Of a DNA stretch of 64,000 nt, positions 19,147 to 27,851 are shown piece after piece. The DNA lies in assembly GCA_937871985.1 (NCBI GenBank), contig CALMPB010000012.1:1-64000 (forward strand), in the 5' to 3' direction. The position numbers and the translations under genes were made by a program. The first letter of the stretch is position 1, and each line of letters opens with the position of its first letter. Under the pieces are notes generated by a model that was given only the letters and a program-made list of their open reading frames with translations, had not been told where the DNA came from and did not search any database. The DNA comes from an uncultured Burkholderiaceae bacterium (lineage in GTDB: Bacteria; Pseudomonadota; Gammaproteobacteria; Burkholderiales; Burkholderiaceae).

Positions 19147-20620
19147 GGGCGGTGCCTCCCGATGTCGAGGCCGCCACCCAGTCCAGCGCGGCGGACGCGT
19201 CGGTGTAGGCGTGCTCGGCGGCGATGCCGGCCGCGGCAAGGCGTTCGAGCCAGGCGGCCAGACGGCCTTCCGTGTTGCCGGGAGGAGCAAGAAGCAGGAT
19301 GCGGGTCTGGCCGGTAAGGCTCGCGGCTTCGGCGACGAGGCCGATGGCGCCGCGATCGGGCGTTTGCCGCCCATCGCAGACGATCAGCAATTTGTCCGGC
19401 GCGTGGGCGTGCAGGTAGTCCAGCAGCGCCTTGCGCTGCGGCCCCGTATCGACGATGCCCAGATCGTGGACGTGCGAGGGCATGGGTCGAGGTGGCCAGG
19501 CGAAGCCGGGCGGCAGTTCCAGGCCGACCAGCGACGGGCCCGGCTGATCGTCGCCGGTGAACAGGGCATGCTGGCCTTGCGCCAGGCCGTCGTTGCCGGC
19601 CGGCGCGTCGATGCCCATGTTTTCGCTGGCGGGCTGCAGCCGTTCTCGCAGTTCGGCGTAGCCCGGCAGGCCTTCGTCGATGGCGATGGCGGCGATTCCG
19701 CGGCGCGCGATGAAGAAACTTGCCAGAAAGCCCGCCAGCCGGGGCAGCAGGCCGTAGATGACAAGACAGCCTATCAACCAGCTCGACCAAAGCGCCTGGG
19801 TCGATTCGGGCAATGTGTGCAGGCCGTCGCTGGCGCGTATGGCGGCATCGCCCGGCATGGCAAAGCCGAGCAGGCCCGGCAGCCAGCCCAGGGCCTTGGT
19901 CAGCGCTACGAAGGTGTCGGGCGACAGCAGGGTGGTTTCCCAGTTGAAGCCATAGCGCTTGGCGGAGAGAACCGCCAGCATGGTCGCAAGCGCGCTGAGC
20001 ATGGCGCCGACCCACAGGCCGTGGCTGATGGCGCTCAGGGCCCAGCGCAGGCTGCCGTTGCGCGCCAGCAGTTCGGCCAGGGCTCGGGGAGCCAGGCCGC
20101 TGTCGGGCCCGCGCGCCAGCTTTTGCGTCAGCCAGAGCCAGGCCCGGCCCAGCCAGGCGCCGGCGTTGTGGCCTTCGAGCGCGAAGCTCAGCAGCCACAG
20201 AATGAAGGTGATGGTATGCAGCCCCAGCAGGGCGGCCACGGCCAGCAATAGATTGACCGGCCGCGTACCGTCGCCCAGCGCGCCCAGGGCCGCGCCGGCG
20301 CCGGCCAGGATGGCGGCCAGCAGCATGCCGGCAAGCGTCAGCCTGGCGATCTGCCGCCAGTGCTGGAGACTGCGATCCACGCCTTCGCGGCGTCCGATCA
20401 GGGCGGCGCGCAGCAGGATTTTTTGTGAAAAGCTCGTGCCCGGCGCGCGCACCCGACGCAATTCGCGGGAGTCGTCCAGCGGCTCCCAGTGCGTTTCGCG
20501 CAGGCGCAGGGTTTCGGCCAGCCAGCAGGCATTGAAGGCGGAGCCGCTATCCATGCGAGCGTCCAGTCGGGGCCTGAAGGCGCGTTGGCCCGGCGTTGCC
20601 GCCGGCGGCATGGCGTGCAT
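19139..20620 (-). CDS. DUF2868 family membrane protein
   Basis: A 493-residue integral membrane protein: a soluble N-terminal part (LAETLRLRETHWEPLDDS), then about four transmembrane segments (LTLAGMLLAAILAG, LLLAVAALLGLHTITFIL, ISHGLWVGAMLSALATML, LIGCLVIYGLLPRLAG) and a C-terminal Rossmann-like cytosolic domain with KLLIVCDGRQTPDRG and ILLLAPPGN. It is coupled to the GTPase gene by a stop/start overlap. The true start could be ATG 20554 (MDSGSAF) since no start here has a clear ribosome-binding site. DUF2868 and DUF3482 genes occur together, so they probably form one complex of unknown function. Confidence 0.85.
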   Translation of the reverse strand: MHAMPPAATPGQRAFRPRLDARMDSGSAFNACWLAETLRLRETHWEPLDDSRELRRVRAPGTSFSQKILLRAALIGRREGVDRSLQHWRQIARLTLAGMLLAAILAGAGAALGALGDGTRPVNLLLAVAALLGLHTITFILWLLSFALEGHNAGAWLGRAWLWLTQKLARGPDSGLAPRALAELLARNGSLRWALSAISHGLWVGAMLSALATMLAVLSAKRYGFNWETTLLSPDTFVALTKALGWLPGLLGFAMPGDAAIRASDGLHTLPESTQALWSSWLIGCLVIYGLLPRLAGFLASFFIARRGIAAIAIDEGLPGYAELRERLQPASENMGIDAPAGNDGLAQGQHALFTGDDQPGPSLVGLELPPGFAWPPRPMPSHVHDLGIVDTGPQRKALLDYLHAHAPDKLLIVCDGRQTPDRGAIGLVAEAASLTGQTRILLLAPPGNTEGRLAAWLERLAAAGIAAEHAYTDASAALDWVAASTSGGTARA

Positions 20621-20632
20621 CCGGATACGCGC

Positions 20633-20989
20633 TCAAGTGCGGGCCGTCCGGGGAGCGAACCACTGTTCGAGCTTGGCGTTTGCCTGAGCCTTGATGTCGG
20701 GGGTGATGTAGACGGCGACTGTGGCCAGGGCGGCCGCCAGGACGCCGAGATCGTCGGTATAGCCCAATACGGGCGTCAAGTCGGGGATGGCGTCCAGCGG
20801 CAGGATGAGATAACCGAGCGCCCCGTAGATGACGCGTTTGGCCCAGGCCGGCGTGGCGCTGCTTTGCGTGGCGTAGTAGAGGCACAACGCTTTTTCAAGC
20901 ACGTCGCGCCCGATGCTGCGAATCCGCGGCTCCAGCTTGCGCCAGAAGCGCGCGGGGCTGTATGCGCTTTGGTAGTGGGAGTTGGTCAT
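20633..20989 (-). CDS. YkvA family (DUF1232) protein
   Basis: A 118-residue protein with the DUF1232 core ALGYLILPLDAIPDLTPVLG-YTDDLGVLAAAL, written here in two parts, a short amphipathic membrane-associating motif. ATG 20989 is chosen because a strong AGGAGGGG lies directly upstream; longer reading frames to the right lack such a site. It is placed 12 bases after the DUF2868 start on the same strand and may share its transcript. Function is unknown; relatives are small membrane-linked proteins. Confidence 0.87.
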   Translation of the reverse strand: MTNSHYQSAYSPARFWRKLEPRIRSIGRDVLEKALCLYYATQSSATPAWAKRVIYGALGYLILPLDAIPDLTPVLGYTDDLGVLAAALATVAVYITPDIKAQANAKLEQWFAPRTART

Positions 20990-21139
20990 GACGCCCCTCC
21001 TGGATGGCAATTCGTAATCACAGAAGGATATTGTAGCGACCTGGCCGCCAGAATTGGCTCGGGCTTGCGGTGTGCCATTGCCCTCCGTCCCGCACGGTGA
21101 AGGCGTGCGGGAAGAGGCTTGACGCATGAACCGCGCGGA

Positions 21140-21388
21140 TCAGGATTTCTTGGCGATGAGGCCGTAGACGAACAGTACGATGATAGCGCCCACGATGGAG
21201 CCTATCCAGCCGGCGCCTTCGCCCGGCGCGTACAGGCCCACCGCCGCGCCAAGGTAGCCTGCCACCAGCGAGCCCACGATACCCAGGATGACGGTGAGAA
21301 TGATGCCGAGTTTTTGCTCGCCCGGCATGATGGCGCGAGCGATGAGTCCCACGATGAATCCGACGACGATCATGCTGATGATGCCCAT
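21140..21388 (-). CDS. GlsB/YeaQ/YmgE family stress-response membrane protein
   Basis: An 82-residue, almost wholly hydrophobic protein with three predicted membrane segments: IISMIVVGFIVGLIARAIMP, LGIILTVILGIVGSLVAGYLG and WIGSIVGAIIVLFVYGL. The closing Lys-Lys-Ser is typical. GlsB-like (transglycosylase-associated) proteins are induced in stress in many bacteria, with unknown mechanism. A good AAGGAG ribosome-binding site precedes the ATG. It stands alone, divergent from the ABC importer operon. Confidence 0.92.
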   Translation of the reverse strand: MGIISMIVVGFIVGLIARAIMPGEQKLGIILTVILGIVGSLVAGYLGAAVGLYAPGEGAGWIGSIVGAIIVLFVYGLIAKKS

Positions 21389-21525
21389 GGCTGGCTCCTT
21401 TTTGTAGGTGGAATAGCGGCTTGCCTTGTCAGAGGATAAGGGTCATGCGGTAGTGCCCATGATAGGGATGTCGCAGGTATGAGTCCAGTTCGCGGCCGCA
21501 AAATTCGTATCAAAAAGTTTAAATT

Positions 21526-21555
21526 GTTGGTATTACAACTAGTTGACTTACCAAC
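21526..21555. promoter_or_regulatory. Tandem palindromes before the branched-chain-type importer operon
   Basis: Two GTTG-N6-CAAC elements lie 16 bases apart (21526-21539 and 21542-21555); their outer arms also form GTTGGTA-N16-TACCAAC. Surrounding DNA is AT-rich. TTG/CAA palindromes of this size are common for MarR-type proteins, and a MarR gene lies downstream at 27852, so this is its likely operator. That link is inference. Confidence 0.55.
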
Positions 21556-21645
21556 TTTTCCCGCATAGAATTTTTCACAGACAAGTCTGCCATGGCGTTT
21601 TCCGCGGTTGCAAACTTGCACAACAATCAAAATTCTGGAGACAAC

Positions 21646-22809
21646 ATGAAAGCACTAAGCTTGGGCGCCGTGGCGCTCGTGGCCGCGTCGATTTCCGGGT
21701 ATGCCGCGGCAGACCCCGTCAAGGTCGGCATCATCGCCCCGTTCTCGGGTCCCTTCGCGCACTACGGCAAGTTGTTCAAGGACGGCGCCGAATCGTACCT
21801 TGCTACGCAAAACGGCAAGTTCGGCGGTCATGAAATCAAGATCATCTACCGCGACAGCGGCGGCCCCAATCCCGGCGGCGTGAAAACCGCCGCGCAGGAA
21901 CTCATCGTCAACGACAAGGTGGACTACCTGGGCGGCCTGGTGTTCACTCCCAACGCCATGGCCGTGGCGCCCCTGATCCAGCAGTCCAAGACGCCCACGG
22001 TCATCTTCAATGCGGCGACCTCGGTCATTACCACCAAGTCCGACTACTTCGTGCGCACCTCGTACACGCTTTGGCAAGACACCGTGCCGCTGGCCAACTG
22101 GGCGTACAAGAACGGCATCACCAAGGTCGTGACGGCCGTCAGCGATTACGCTCCCGGGGTGGACGCCGAAAAGGCCTTTACGCAATCCTTCACCAAGGCG
22201 GGCGGCACCGTGGTCGAAAGCATACGCATGCCGCTCAGCACCAACGACTTCAGCCCTTATGCCCAGCGCATCAAGAACAGCGGCGCGCAAGCGGTGTACG
22301 TTTTCCTGCCGGGCGGTCCGCCCAACCTGGGCTTCGTCAACGCCTATAACCAGAATGGCTTGCGCGAGGCGGGCGTCAAGTTCCTGGGCACGGCCGAAAT
22401 GGACGAGTTCGATCTGCAGAAGTTCGGCGATGCGGCGATCGGGCTGCATACCTCGTTCCATTATTCCGCCGCGCACGACTCCGACGCCAATCGCGCTTTC
22501 GGCGCCGCCATGAAGAAACAGGCTCCGGATGCGCTGCGCAACTACGCGTCGATCGGGGCTTTCGACGGCATGCACGTCATCCAGAAAATGGTCGAGGCCA
22601 CCGACGGCAAGAAAGACGGCGCCAAGGCAATGGCGGCGATCAAGGGCTTTGCCTGGGAGAGCCCGCGCGGTCCGGTCAAGATCGACCCCAAGACGCGTCA
22701 CATCACCCAGAACGTCTACCTGCGCACGGTTGAACGCGGCAGCGACGGCACGCTCATCAACAAGGAAATCGAAAACTTCGGCCCCCAGGTCGACCACGGT
22801 CTGGAATAG
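21646..22809 (+). CDS. Branched-chain-type ABC transporter substrate-binding protein
   Basis: A 387-residue periplasmic binding protein of the LivK family. A Sec signal (MKALSLGAVALVAASISGYAAA) is followed by the mature start DPVKVGIIAPFSGPFAHYG and the two-lobe fold (NDKVDYLGGLVFTPNAMAV, SVITTKSDYFVRTSYTLWQD each in part). CTGGAG lies upstream of ATG 21646. It begins a five-gene importer followed directly by a CYP199-like P450, so its ligand is more likely an aromatic or aryl carboxylic acid than a branched-chain amino acid. LivK-type proteins for benzoate and 4-hydroxybenzoate relatives are known. Confidence 0.92.
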   Translation: MKALSLGAVALVAASISGYAAADPVKVGIIAPFSGPFAHYGKLFKDGAESYLATQNGKFGGHEIKIIYRDSGGPNPGGVKTAAQELIVNDKVDYLGGLVFTPNAMAVAPLIQQSKTPTVIFNAATSVITTKSDYFVRTSYTLWQDTVPLANWAYKNGITKVVTAVSDYAPGVDAEKAFTQSFTKAGGTVVESIRMPLSTNDFSPYAQRIKNSGAQAVYVFLPGGPPNLGFVNAYNQNGLREAGVKFLGTAEMDEFDLQKFGDAAIGLHTSFHYSAAHDSDANRAFGAAMKKQAPDALRNYASIGAFDGMHVIQKMVEATDGKKDGAKAMAAIKGFAWESPRGPVKIDPKTRHITQNVYLRTVERGSDGTLINKEIENFGPQVDHGLE

Positions 22810-22821
22810 CGGGAGCACAAC

Positions 22822-23682
22822 GTGCTGCAGTTGAGCAATATCTTGATTGACGGAGTCGTCTACGGAATGGTGCTGTTCGTCATCTCCGTAGGCCTCTCGG
22901 TCACCATGGGTCTGATGCGCTTCATCAATCTGGCCCATGGCGCCTTCGCGATGGCGGGCGGCTACGTCGCCGCCTGGCTTATCCGGGTCGAGGCTTTTCC
23001 GTTTTTCGGGGGCGTGGTTCTGGCCATTGTCGCCACCATGGTGCTGGCGGCCGTGCTCGAAACCTTCGTATTCCGTTTCCTGTACGCCAAGTCCGAACTG
23101 CAGCAGGTCTTGTTCACCATAGGCTTCACGTTCGCGGCCATTGCGGTGGCCAGCTTTTTCGCGGGCGCCTACATTCAACAGATTCCTTTGCCGGGCTGGC
23201 TGCATGGTTCGGTCACGCTGGGTGCGCGCACCCTGCCCGCCCAGCGGGTCATGGTGGTTGTTCTGGGATTGGCGGTCGTGCTGTTGCTGTGGCTCATCAT
23301 TGCCAAGACCCGCTTCGGCATCTGGCTGCGGGCCTCGGTGGACAACGCCTCCATGTCGTCGTCGCTGGGCATCAATATCCGCCTGGTCCAGTGCGCCACG
23401 TTCGCCTTCGGCGCCGGCCTGGCCGCGTTGGGCGGCGTGCTGGGGGCCGAGCTCATGCCGCTCGAGCCCTACTATCCGCTCAAGTACCTGGTGCTCATGC
23501 TGGTCGTGGTGTCGGTGGGCGGCATGGGCAGTGTTTCAGGCACGCTGTGCGCGGCGCTGCTGCTAGGCATTGTGGACACCGCCAGCAAATACCTGGCGTC
23601 GGGTTTCGGCGACTTTTTCTTTTACGCGGCCATGATCGTATTGCTGGCCGTGCGCCCCAACGGCATTTTGCGGAGACGATGA
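22822..23682 (+). CDS. Branched-chain-type ABC transporter permease (LivH family)
   Basis: A 286-residue inner-membrane permease with about eight hydrophobic segments. The LivH-type start ILIDGVVYGMVLFVISVGLS and the MGLMRFINLAHGAF motif are clear. The C-terminus ends VRPNGILRRR, as usual. The GTG start at 22822 has GGGAG seven bases upstream. It ends at the ATGATG of the next permease gene. It forms the channel together with the LivM-type subunit. Confidence 0.93.
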   Translation: MLQLSNILIDGVVYGMVLFVISVGLSVTMGLMRFINLAHGAFAMAGGYVAAWLIRVEAFPFFGGVVLAIVATMVLAAVLETFVFRFLYAKSELQQVLFTIGFTFAAIAVASFFAGAYIQQIPLPGWLHGSVTLGARTLPAQRVMVVVLGLAVVLLLWLIIAKTRFGIWLRASVDNASMSSSLGINIRLVQCATFAFGAGLAALGGVLGAELMPLEPYYPLKYLVLMLVVVSVGGMGSVSGTLCAALLLGIVDTASKYLASGFGDFFFYAAMIVLLAVRPNGILRRR

Positions 23683-24677
23683 TGCAGTTGTCCCAAGCTT
23701 CTTCGCCCATCGGCCGCGGCGCCTGTTTTCCGTGGCAGTGGCATTTGGCCGGCCTGGTGCTTATTGTTGCGCTGTACTGGCTGTTCCCCGGCAATCTATT
23801 GATGCTGACGCGCATTGCAACGCTTGCCATCCTGGTCATGTCGCTCGACCTGGTAACCGGCTATGCGGGGCTGCCCACGCTGGGCCACGCCGCCATGTAC
23901 GGCGTCGGGGCCTACGGCGCGGCCTTGTGCGCCAAGTTTCTTACGGGCGACCCATTGGCCGGCTTGCTGGTGGCGGCGGCGGCCGGCGGCCTGCTGGCGC
24001 TGGTGGCCGGCGCTTTCCTGGTGCGCTACCAGGGGCTGGCGTTTCTCATGCTGACCATCGCCGTCGTGCAGATCATGCAGAACCTTGCCAGCAAGCTCAG
24101 CTTCATCACAGGCGGCGACGACGGCCTTTCGGGCTTTACGATCTCGCCGATATTCGGCCGCTTCGAGTTCGACATGTTCGGCGTAACGGGCTATTGGTAC
24201 AGCATGATTCTGCTGCTCGTCAGTTTCGTGGTGCTTCAGCGCATCATGAGCTCGCCCTTCGGCCTGTGCTGCACGGGCATACGGGAGAATCGCGACCGCA
24301 TGAGCGCCAACGGAACGCGCATCTATCCGCAACTGCTCAAGCTGTATGTCCTGGCCGGCGTGTTCGCCGGACTGGCCGGCGGCATCACCGCCCAGGTCAA
24401 TCAAATCGTGGGGCTGGACAGCCTGGGTTTCGAGCTGTCGGCCGAGGCGCTGGTAATGCTGGTGCTGGGCGGCTCGGGCAACCTGGTGGGCGGCATCGTC
24501 GGGACGGCCCTGTTTTCGGGCATTCATCATTTTGCCGCGACCGCCAATCCGTTCCACTGGCTGTTCGTCATCGGGGTTCTGCTGATGGTGGTCGTGTTTT
24601 TGCCCAAGGGCGTCATCCAGCTTCTGGCGCGCCGCCTCGGCAATAACGTATTGGCCGTCTTCGGGAGGCGCGCATGA
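23682..24677 (+). CDS. Branched-chain-type ABC transporter permease (LivM family)
   Basis: A 331-residue permease with the LivM hallmark LDLVTGYAGLPTLGHAAMYGVG (given here in part) and the GIRENRDRMSANG loop that contacts the ATPases. Two ATGs adjoin at 23679 and 23682; the second has the better spacing (six bases) from CGGAG. Its last bases overlap the following ATPase gene by ATGA. Membrane segments are seen at AGLVLIVALYWLF, LLVAAAAGGLLALVAGAFLV, YSMILLLVSFVVL and LFVIGVLLMVVVFLP. Confidence 0.93.
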   Translation: MQLSQASSPIGRGACFPWQWHLAGLVLIVALYWLFPGNLLMLTRIATLAILVMSLDLVTGYAGLPTLGHAAMYGVGAYGAALCAKFLTGDPLAGLLVAAAAGGLLALVAGAFLVRYQGLAFLMLTIAVVQIMQNLASKLSFITGGDDGLSGFTISPIFGRFEFDMFGVTGYWYSMILLLVSFVVLQRIMSSPFGLCCTGIRENRDRMSANGTRIYPQLLKLYVLAGVFAGLAGGITAQVNQIVGLDSLGFELSAEALVMLVLGGSGNLVGGIVGTALFSGIHHFAATANPFHWLFVIGVLLMVVVFLPKGVIQLLARRLGNNVLAVFGRRA

Positions 24678-25423
24678 GCATCCTGCGTGTCGAACACCTG
24701 AGCAAATCGTATGGTGGGCTCAAGGTCACGGACGACGTTTCCTTCACGCTGACTCCCGGAGAGCGCCTGGCCATTATCGGTCCCAACGGCGCGGGCAAGA
24801 CCACCCTGGTCAGCCAGATCGCCGGAGCCCTGCAGCCCGACAGCGGCCGCATCTTCATGGCGGACGACAACGTCACCGCCTGGCCGGGCTACCGCCGCGT
24901 GGGGCACGGCCTGGTCCGCACTTTTCAAATATCCAAGCTGGCGCCCGATATCCCGGTGCTCGATCAATTGGCGCTGGCCATTCACCAGCGCGACGGCAGC
25001 ATCGGCAATATGTGGCGCCACAAAAATTCCTACGGCGCCGTGCTCGACGAAGCCTCCGCCATTTTGCGCGATCTGGGCCTGTCGCGGGCCGAGCAGCGCA
25101 CGCCGTCCGAAATGGCCTATGGCGACCAAAGGCTGGTCGAGGTGGCCCTGGCCCTGGCCTTGAAGCCGCGGGTGCTGCTGCTGGACGAGCCCATGGCGGG
25201 CGTGCCCAAGTCCGAGGCCCAGCTCATTCTGGATGCGCTGGAGCGCCTGCCCGCCGATCTGGCCGTCGTCATCATCGAACACGATATGGACTTGGTCTTT
25301 CGTTTTGCGCACCGTATCCTGGTGCTGGCCAATGGCGCGGTCCTGGCGGACGGCGCGCCGGCCGAGATCCGCGGCAACGAGGTTGTGCGCGCGGTATACC
25401 TGGGCAAGGGAGGGCAGGCATGA
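24674..25423 (+). CDS. Branched-chain-type ABC transporter ATP-binding protein (LivG family)
   Basis: A 249-residue ATPase: Walker A GPNGAGKTT, Q-loop RTFQISKLAP, signature region TPSEMAYGDQRLVEVALAL, Walker B VLLLDEPMAGV and the switch His in IIEHDMDLVF. The signature is MAYGDQR in place of LSxGQ, which is usual for LivG proteins. It overlaps both neighbours by ATGA, so the importer genes are translationally coupled. It pairs with the next ATPase to power uptake. Confidence 0.93.
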   Translation: MSILRVEHLSKSYGGLKVTDDVSFTLTPGERLAIIGPNGAGKTTLVSQIAGALQPDSGRIFMADDNVTAWPGYRRVGHGLVRTFQISKLAPDIPVLDQLALAIHQRDGSIGNMWRHKNSYGAVLDEASAILRDLGLSRAEQRTPSEMAYGDQRLVEVALALALKPRVLLLDEPMAGVPKSEAQLILDALERLPADLAVVIIEHDMDLVFRFAHRILVLANGAVLADGAPAEIRGNEVVRAVYLGKGGQA

Positions 25424-26136
25424 GCAAGCTGCTGGAGTTTTCCAAGGTCGAGGCCGGCTATGGGTCTTTGACCGTGCTGCACGGGGTTTCGCTGGAGATT
25501 CACGCCGGCGAGCGCGTTTGCCTCATCGGGCGCAATGGCGTGGGCAAGTCGACCACCCTCAAGACCATCATGGGGCTGACCGACCGGCGCGGCGGAACGC
25601 TGAACTGGGATGGCGCCGATATTACCCGCAGCGGCACGGTGGCGCGTTCACGCATGGGCATAGGCTATGTGCCGCAGACGCGCGACGTCTTTCCTTCGCT
25701 CAGCGTCGAGGAAAACCTCATCGCGGGCCTGCGCAGCCGGCCGGCCCGCGACGTCGATCGCGCCTACCGCTTGTTTCCCCGGCTGCACGAACGCCGCAAC
25801 AATGGCGGCACCGAGCTTTCGGGCGGAGAACAGCAAATGCTGTCGGTGGCGCGCACCTTGCTGGGGCGGCCGCGGCTGTTGCTGCTGGACGAGCCCCTGG
25901 AAGGCCTGGCGCCCATTATCTGCGAAGAATTGATGCACGCTTTCGATACGCTCAGCCGCGAGGAAGGCGTCGCCATCCTGTTTGTAGAACAGAAAGTGCA
26001 GGAAGCGCTTCATTTTGCCCAAAGGGCGGTGGTGCTGGATCATGGCGCGGTGGTTCACGAGGGCCCAACCTCCGAACTGCTGGCCGACCCCAGCATCGTG
26101 GATCGTCATGTTGCCGTGGCGCATGCGCCGGCTTAG
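25420..26136 (+). CDS. Branched-chain-type ABC transporter ATP-binding protein (LivF family)
   Basis: A 238-residue ATPase with Walker A GRNGVGKSTT, GIGYVPQTRDVFPSLSVEENL (LivF-type Q-loop, given in part), signature ELSGGEQQMLSVAR, Walker B LLLLDEPLEGLAP and switch region FVEQKVQEAL. GGGAGG stands close before the ATG. It is the last importer gene; the P450 gene begins 30 bases later, so transporter and oxygenase probably share a transcript. Confidence 0.93.
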   Translation: MSKLLEFSKVEAGYGSLTVLHGVSLEIHAGERVCLIGRNGVGKSTTLKTIMGLTDRRGGTLNWDGADITRSGTVARSRMGIGYVPQTRDVFPSLSVEENLIAGLRSRPARDVDRAYRLFPRLHERRNNGGTELSGGEQQMLSVARTLLGRPRLLLLDEPLEGLAPIICEELMHAFDTLSREEGVAILFVEQKVQEALHFAQRAVVLDHGAVVHEGPTSELLADPSIVDRHVAVAHAPA

Positions 26137-26166
26137 ACGAATGAATTTTTTTGGCAGGAGATAGCC

Positions 26167-27384
26167 ATGAGCGAAACCCAAACCCTGATCCGGGACGACA
26201 TCGATGCGCCGCGTCTGGACATCGATCCGTTTTCCGACGATTTTCTCAACATGCCGTATCCGTATCACGAGCAGATGCGCGAGGCCGGCCCGGTTGTCTG
26301 GCTGGAGCCTTACCAGCTATGGGGCGTGGCGCGCCACGAGCCGGTCAAGGCGGGGCTGAACGATTGGGAAAGCTTTATCTCCTCGGCGGGGGTGGGGCTT
26401 GCCAACTTCCGCACCGAAAAGCCCTTTCGTCCGCCCAGCCTCATCCTGGAGGCCGACCCGCCGCTGCATACGCGTTCGCGCACGGTTCTTTCCCGCATCC
26501 TGTCCCCCAAAATGATGCAGACCGTGAAGGCCGAGTTCGAGGTCCAGGCCAACAAGCTGGTCGACCGCCTGGTCGAACAGGGCGAGATCGACGCCATCAA
26601 GGATCTGGCCAAGGTGTTTCCGCTGCGGGTCTTTCCCGATGCGCTGGGCCTGGCCGAAGAGGGGCGCGAAACGCTGCTGCTGTACGGGGACATGGTGTTC
26701 AATGCGTTCGGCCCGCGCAATCACGTGTTTCTTGATTCCGTCAAGCGCTACGAACCGGTGCGCGAGTGGATCATGGATCACTGCCAGCGCTCCGAGCTGC
26801 GCCCGGGCGGGTTCGGCGACCTGGTCTACCAGGCTGCCGACGCGGGCGAGATTCCCCCCGAAGACGCGCCCTTGCTGGTTCGCTCCTTCCTGTCGGCGGG
26901 GGTCGACACCACGGTCAACGGCATCGGCAACGCCATGTATTGCCTGGCCATGTTTCCCGACCAGTACGCCAAGCTGGTGGCGGCGCCCGCGCTGGCCCGC
27001 CAGACCTTCGAGGAGTCGCTGCGCCTCGAGTCGGCGGTGCAAACGTTCTTCCGCACGGTGAACAAGCCGCTGGAGTTCTATGACGTGCCCATGCGCGAAA
27101 ACGACAAGGTCATTTTCTTTTTGGCCGCGGCAAACCGCGATGGCCGTCAATGGCCCAACCCCGACGTGTTCGACATCGAGCGCAAGCCGGTGGGCCACAT
27201 GGCTTTCGGCTCGGGCATCCATGGCTGCGTCGGACAAACCGTGGCGCGCCTGGAAGGCGAACTGATTCTTTCCGCGCTGGCCAAACGGGTGAAGCGCATA
27301 GAAATCATGGGCGAGCCCGTGCGCCGCTTGAACAATACCTTGAGGGCATTGGAATCGCTGCCCATTCGTTTGATTCCACATTGA
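26167..27384 (+). CDS. CYP199-like cytochrome P450, para-substituted aryl-acid monooxygenase
   Basis: A 405-residue bacterial P450. I-helix SAGVDTT (Asp247-Thr248), ExxR at Glu283-Arg286, and the haem loop FGSGIHGCVG with Cys354 are intact. Residues corresponding to the carboxylate-binding Arg92, Ser95, Arg243 and Ser244 of CYP199A4 are present at a constant shift of four: Arg88, Ser91 (FRPPSLILE), Arg239 and Ser240 (LLVRSFL). CYP199A enzymes hydroxylate or O-demethylate 4-substituted benzoic and cinnamic acids such as 4-methoxybenzoate. Redox partners are encoded just downstream (27495 and 28564) and an importer upstream. Substrate class is well supported; the particular acid is not known. 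GGAG lies before the ATG. Confidence 0.93.
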   Translation: MSETQTLIRDDIDAPRLDIDPFSDDFLNMPYPYHEQMREAGPVVWLEPYQLWGVARHEPVKAGLNDWESFISSAGVGLANFRTEKPFRPPSLILEADPPLHTRSRTVLSRILSPKMMQTVKAEFEVQANKLVDRLVEQGEIDAIKDLAKVFPLRVFPDALGLAEEGRETLLLYGDMVFNAFGPRNHVFLDSVKRYEPVREWIMDHCQRSELRPGGFGDLVYQAADAGEIPPEDAPLLVRSFLSAGVDTTVNGIGNAMYCLAMFPDQYAKLVAAPALARQTFEESLRLESAVQTFFRTVNKPLEFYDVPMRENDKVIFFLAAANRDGRQWPNPDVFDIERKPVGHMAFGSGIHGCVGQTVARLEGELILSALAKRVKRIEIMGEPVRRLNNTLRALESLPIRLIPH

Positions 27385-27414
27385 TTTGCCGGAGTTCCGT
27401 CTGGTTGATCCATG

Positions 27415-27450
27415 AAGCTGAACCCGCGGGAACGTGCCGGGTTCAAGCTT
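27415..27450 (+). other. Stem-loop between the P450 and ferredoxin genes
   Basis: The 110-base gap between the two genes holds an inverted repeat: TGAACCCG (27419-27426) and CGGGTTCA (27438-27445), prolonged by AAGC and AGCTT with one unpaired base, around an 11-base loop. There is no T-run, so it is more likely an mRNA-processing or stability element that sets different P450 and ferredoxin levels than a full terminator. Confidence 0.4.
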
Positions 27451-27494
27451 GCGCATCAGCCAGCCGGGAAGCCGAAGCTTGAAAGGATGAAGAA

Positions 27495-27818
27495 GTGGTT
27501 AACGTAAAATATGTGCATAGTTCGGGTTCGATCACCGAGCTGGAGGTTCCGGCGGGTACCAGCGTCATGCAGGCCGCCGTGAATCACGGGCTCGATGGCA
27601 TCGTGGGCGAATGCGGCGGGGCCGCCATGTGCGCGACCTGCCATGTGTACGTGGACGAGGCCGACAGCGGCAAGTTCCCGCCCATCAGCCCGCCCGAACA
27701 GGAAATGCTGGACTGCACGGCCAGCCCTTTGCAGGCAACCAGCCGCCTGGGGTGTCAGCTGGTCGTCAAGGACGAACACGATACTATTACGGTTTATTTG
27801 CCTGAAACGCAGCAATAG
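27495..27818 (+). CDS. [2Fe-2S] ferredoxin for the P450
   Basis: A 107-residue putidaredoxin/palustrisredoxin-type ferredoxin. Iron ligands are Cys40, Cys46, Cys49 and Cys87 (GECGGAAMCATCHVYVDEA). The start is GTG 27495 with AAAGGA seven bases upstream; the product begins MVNVKYVHSSGS. Its place right after the CYP199-like gene and before a matching reductase marks it as the P450's electron donor. Similar three-part sets support CYP199A enzymes in Rhodopseudomonas. Confidence 0.93.
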   Translation: MVNVKYVHSSGSITELEVPAGTSVMQAAVNHGLDGIVGECGGAAMCATCHVYVDEADSGKFPPISPPEQEMLDCTASPLQATSRLGCQLVVKDEHDTITVYLPETQQ

Positions 27819-27851
27819 CCACAGCGGCTCTGCTGCTGGATTTTTTCGACG

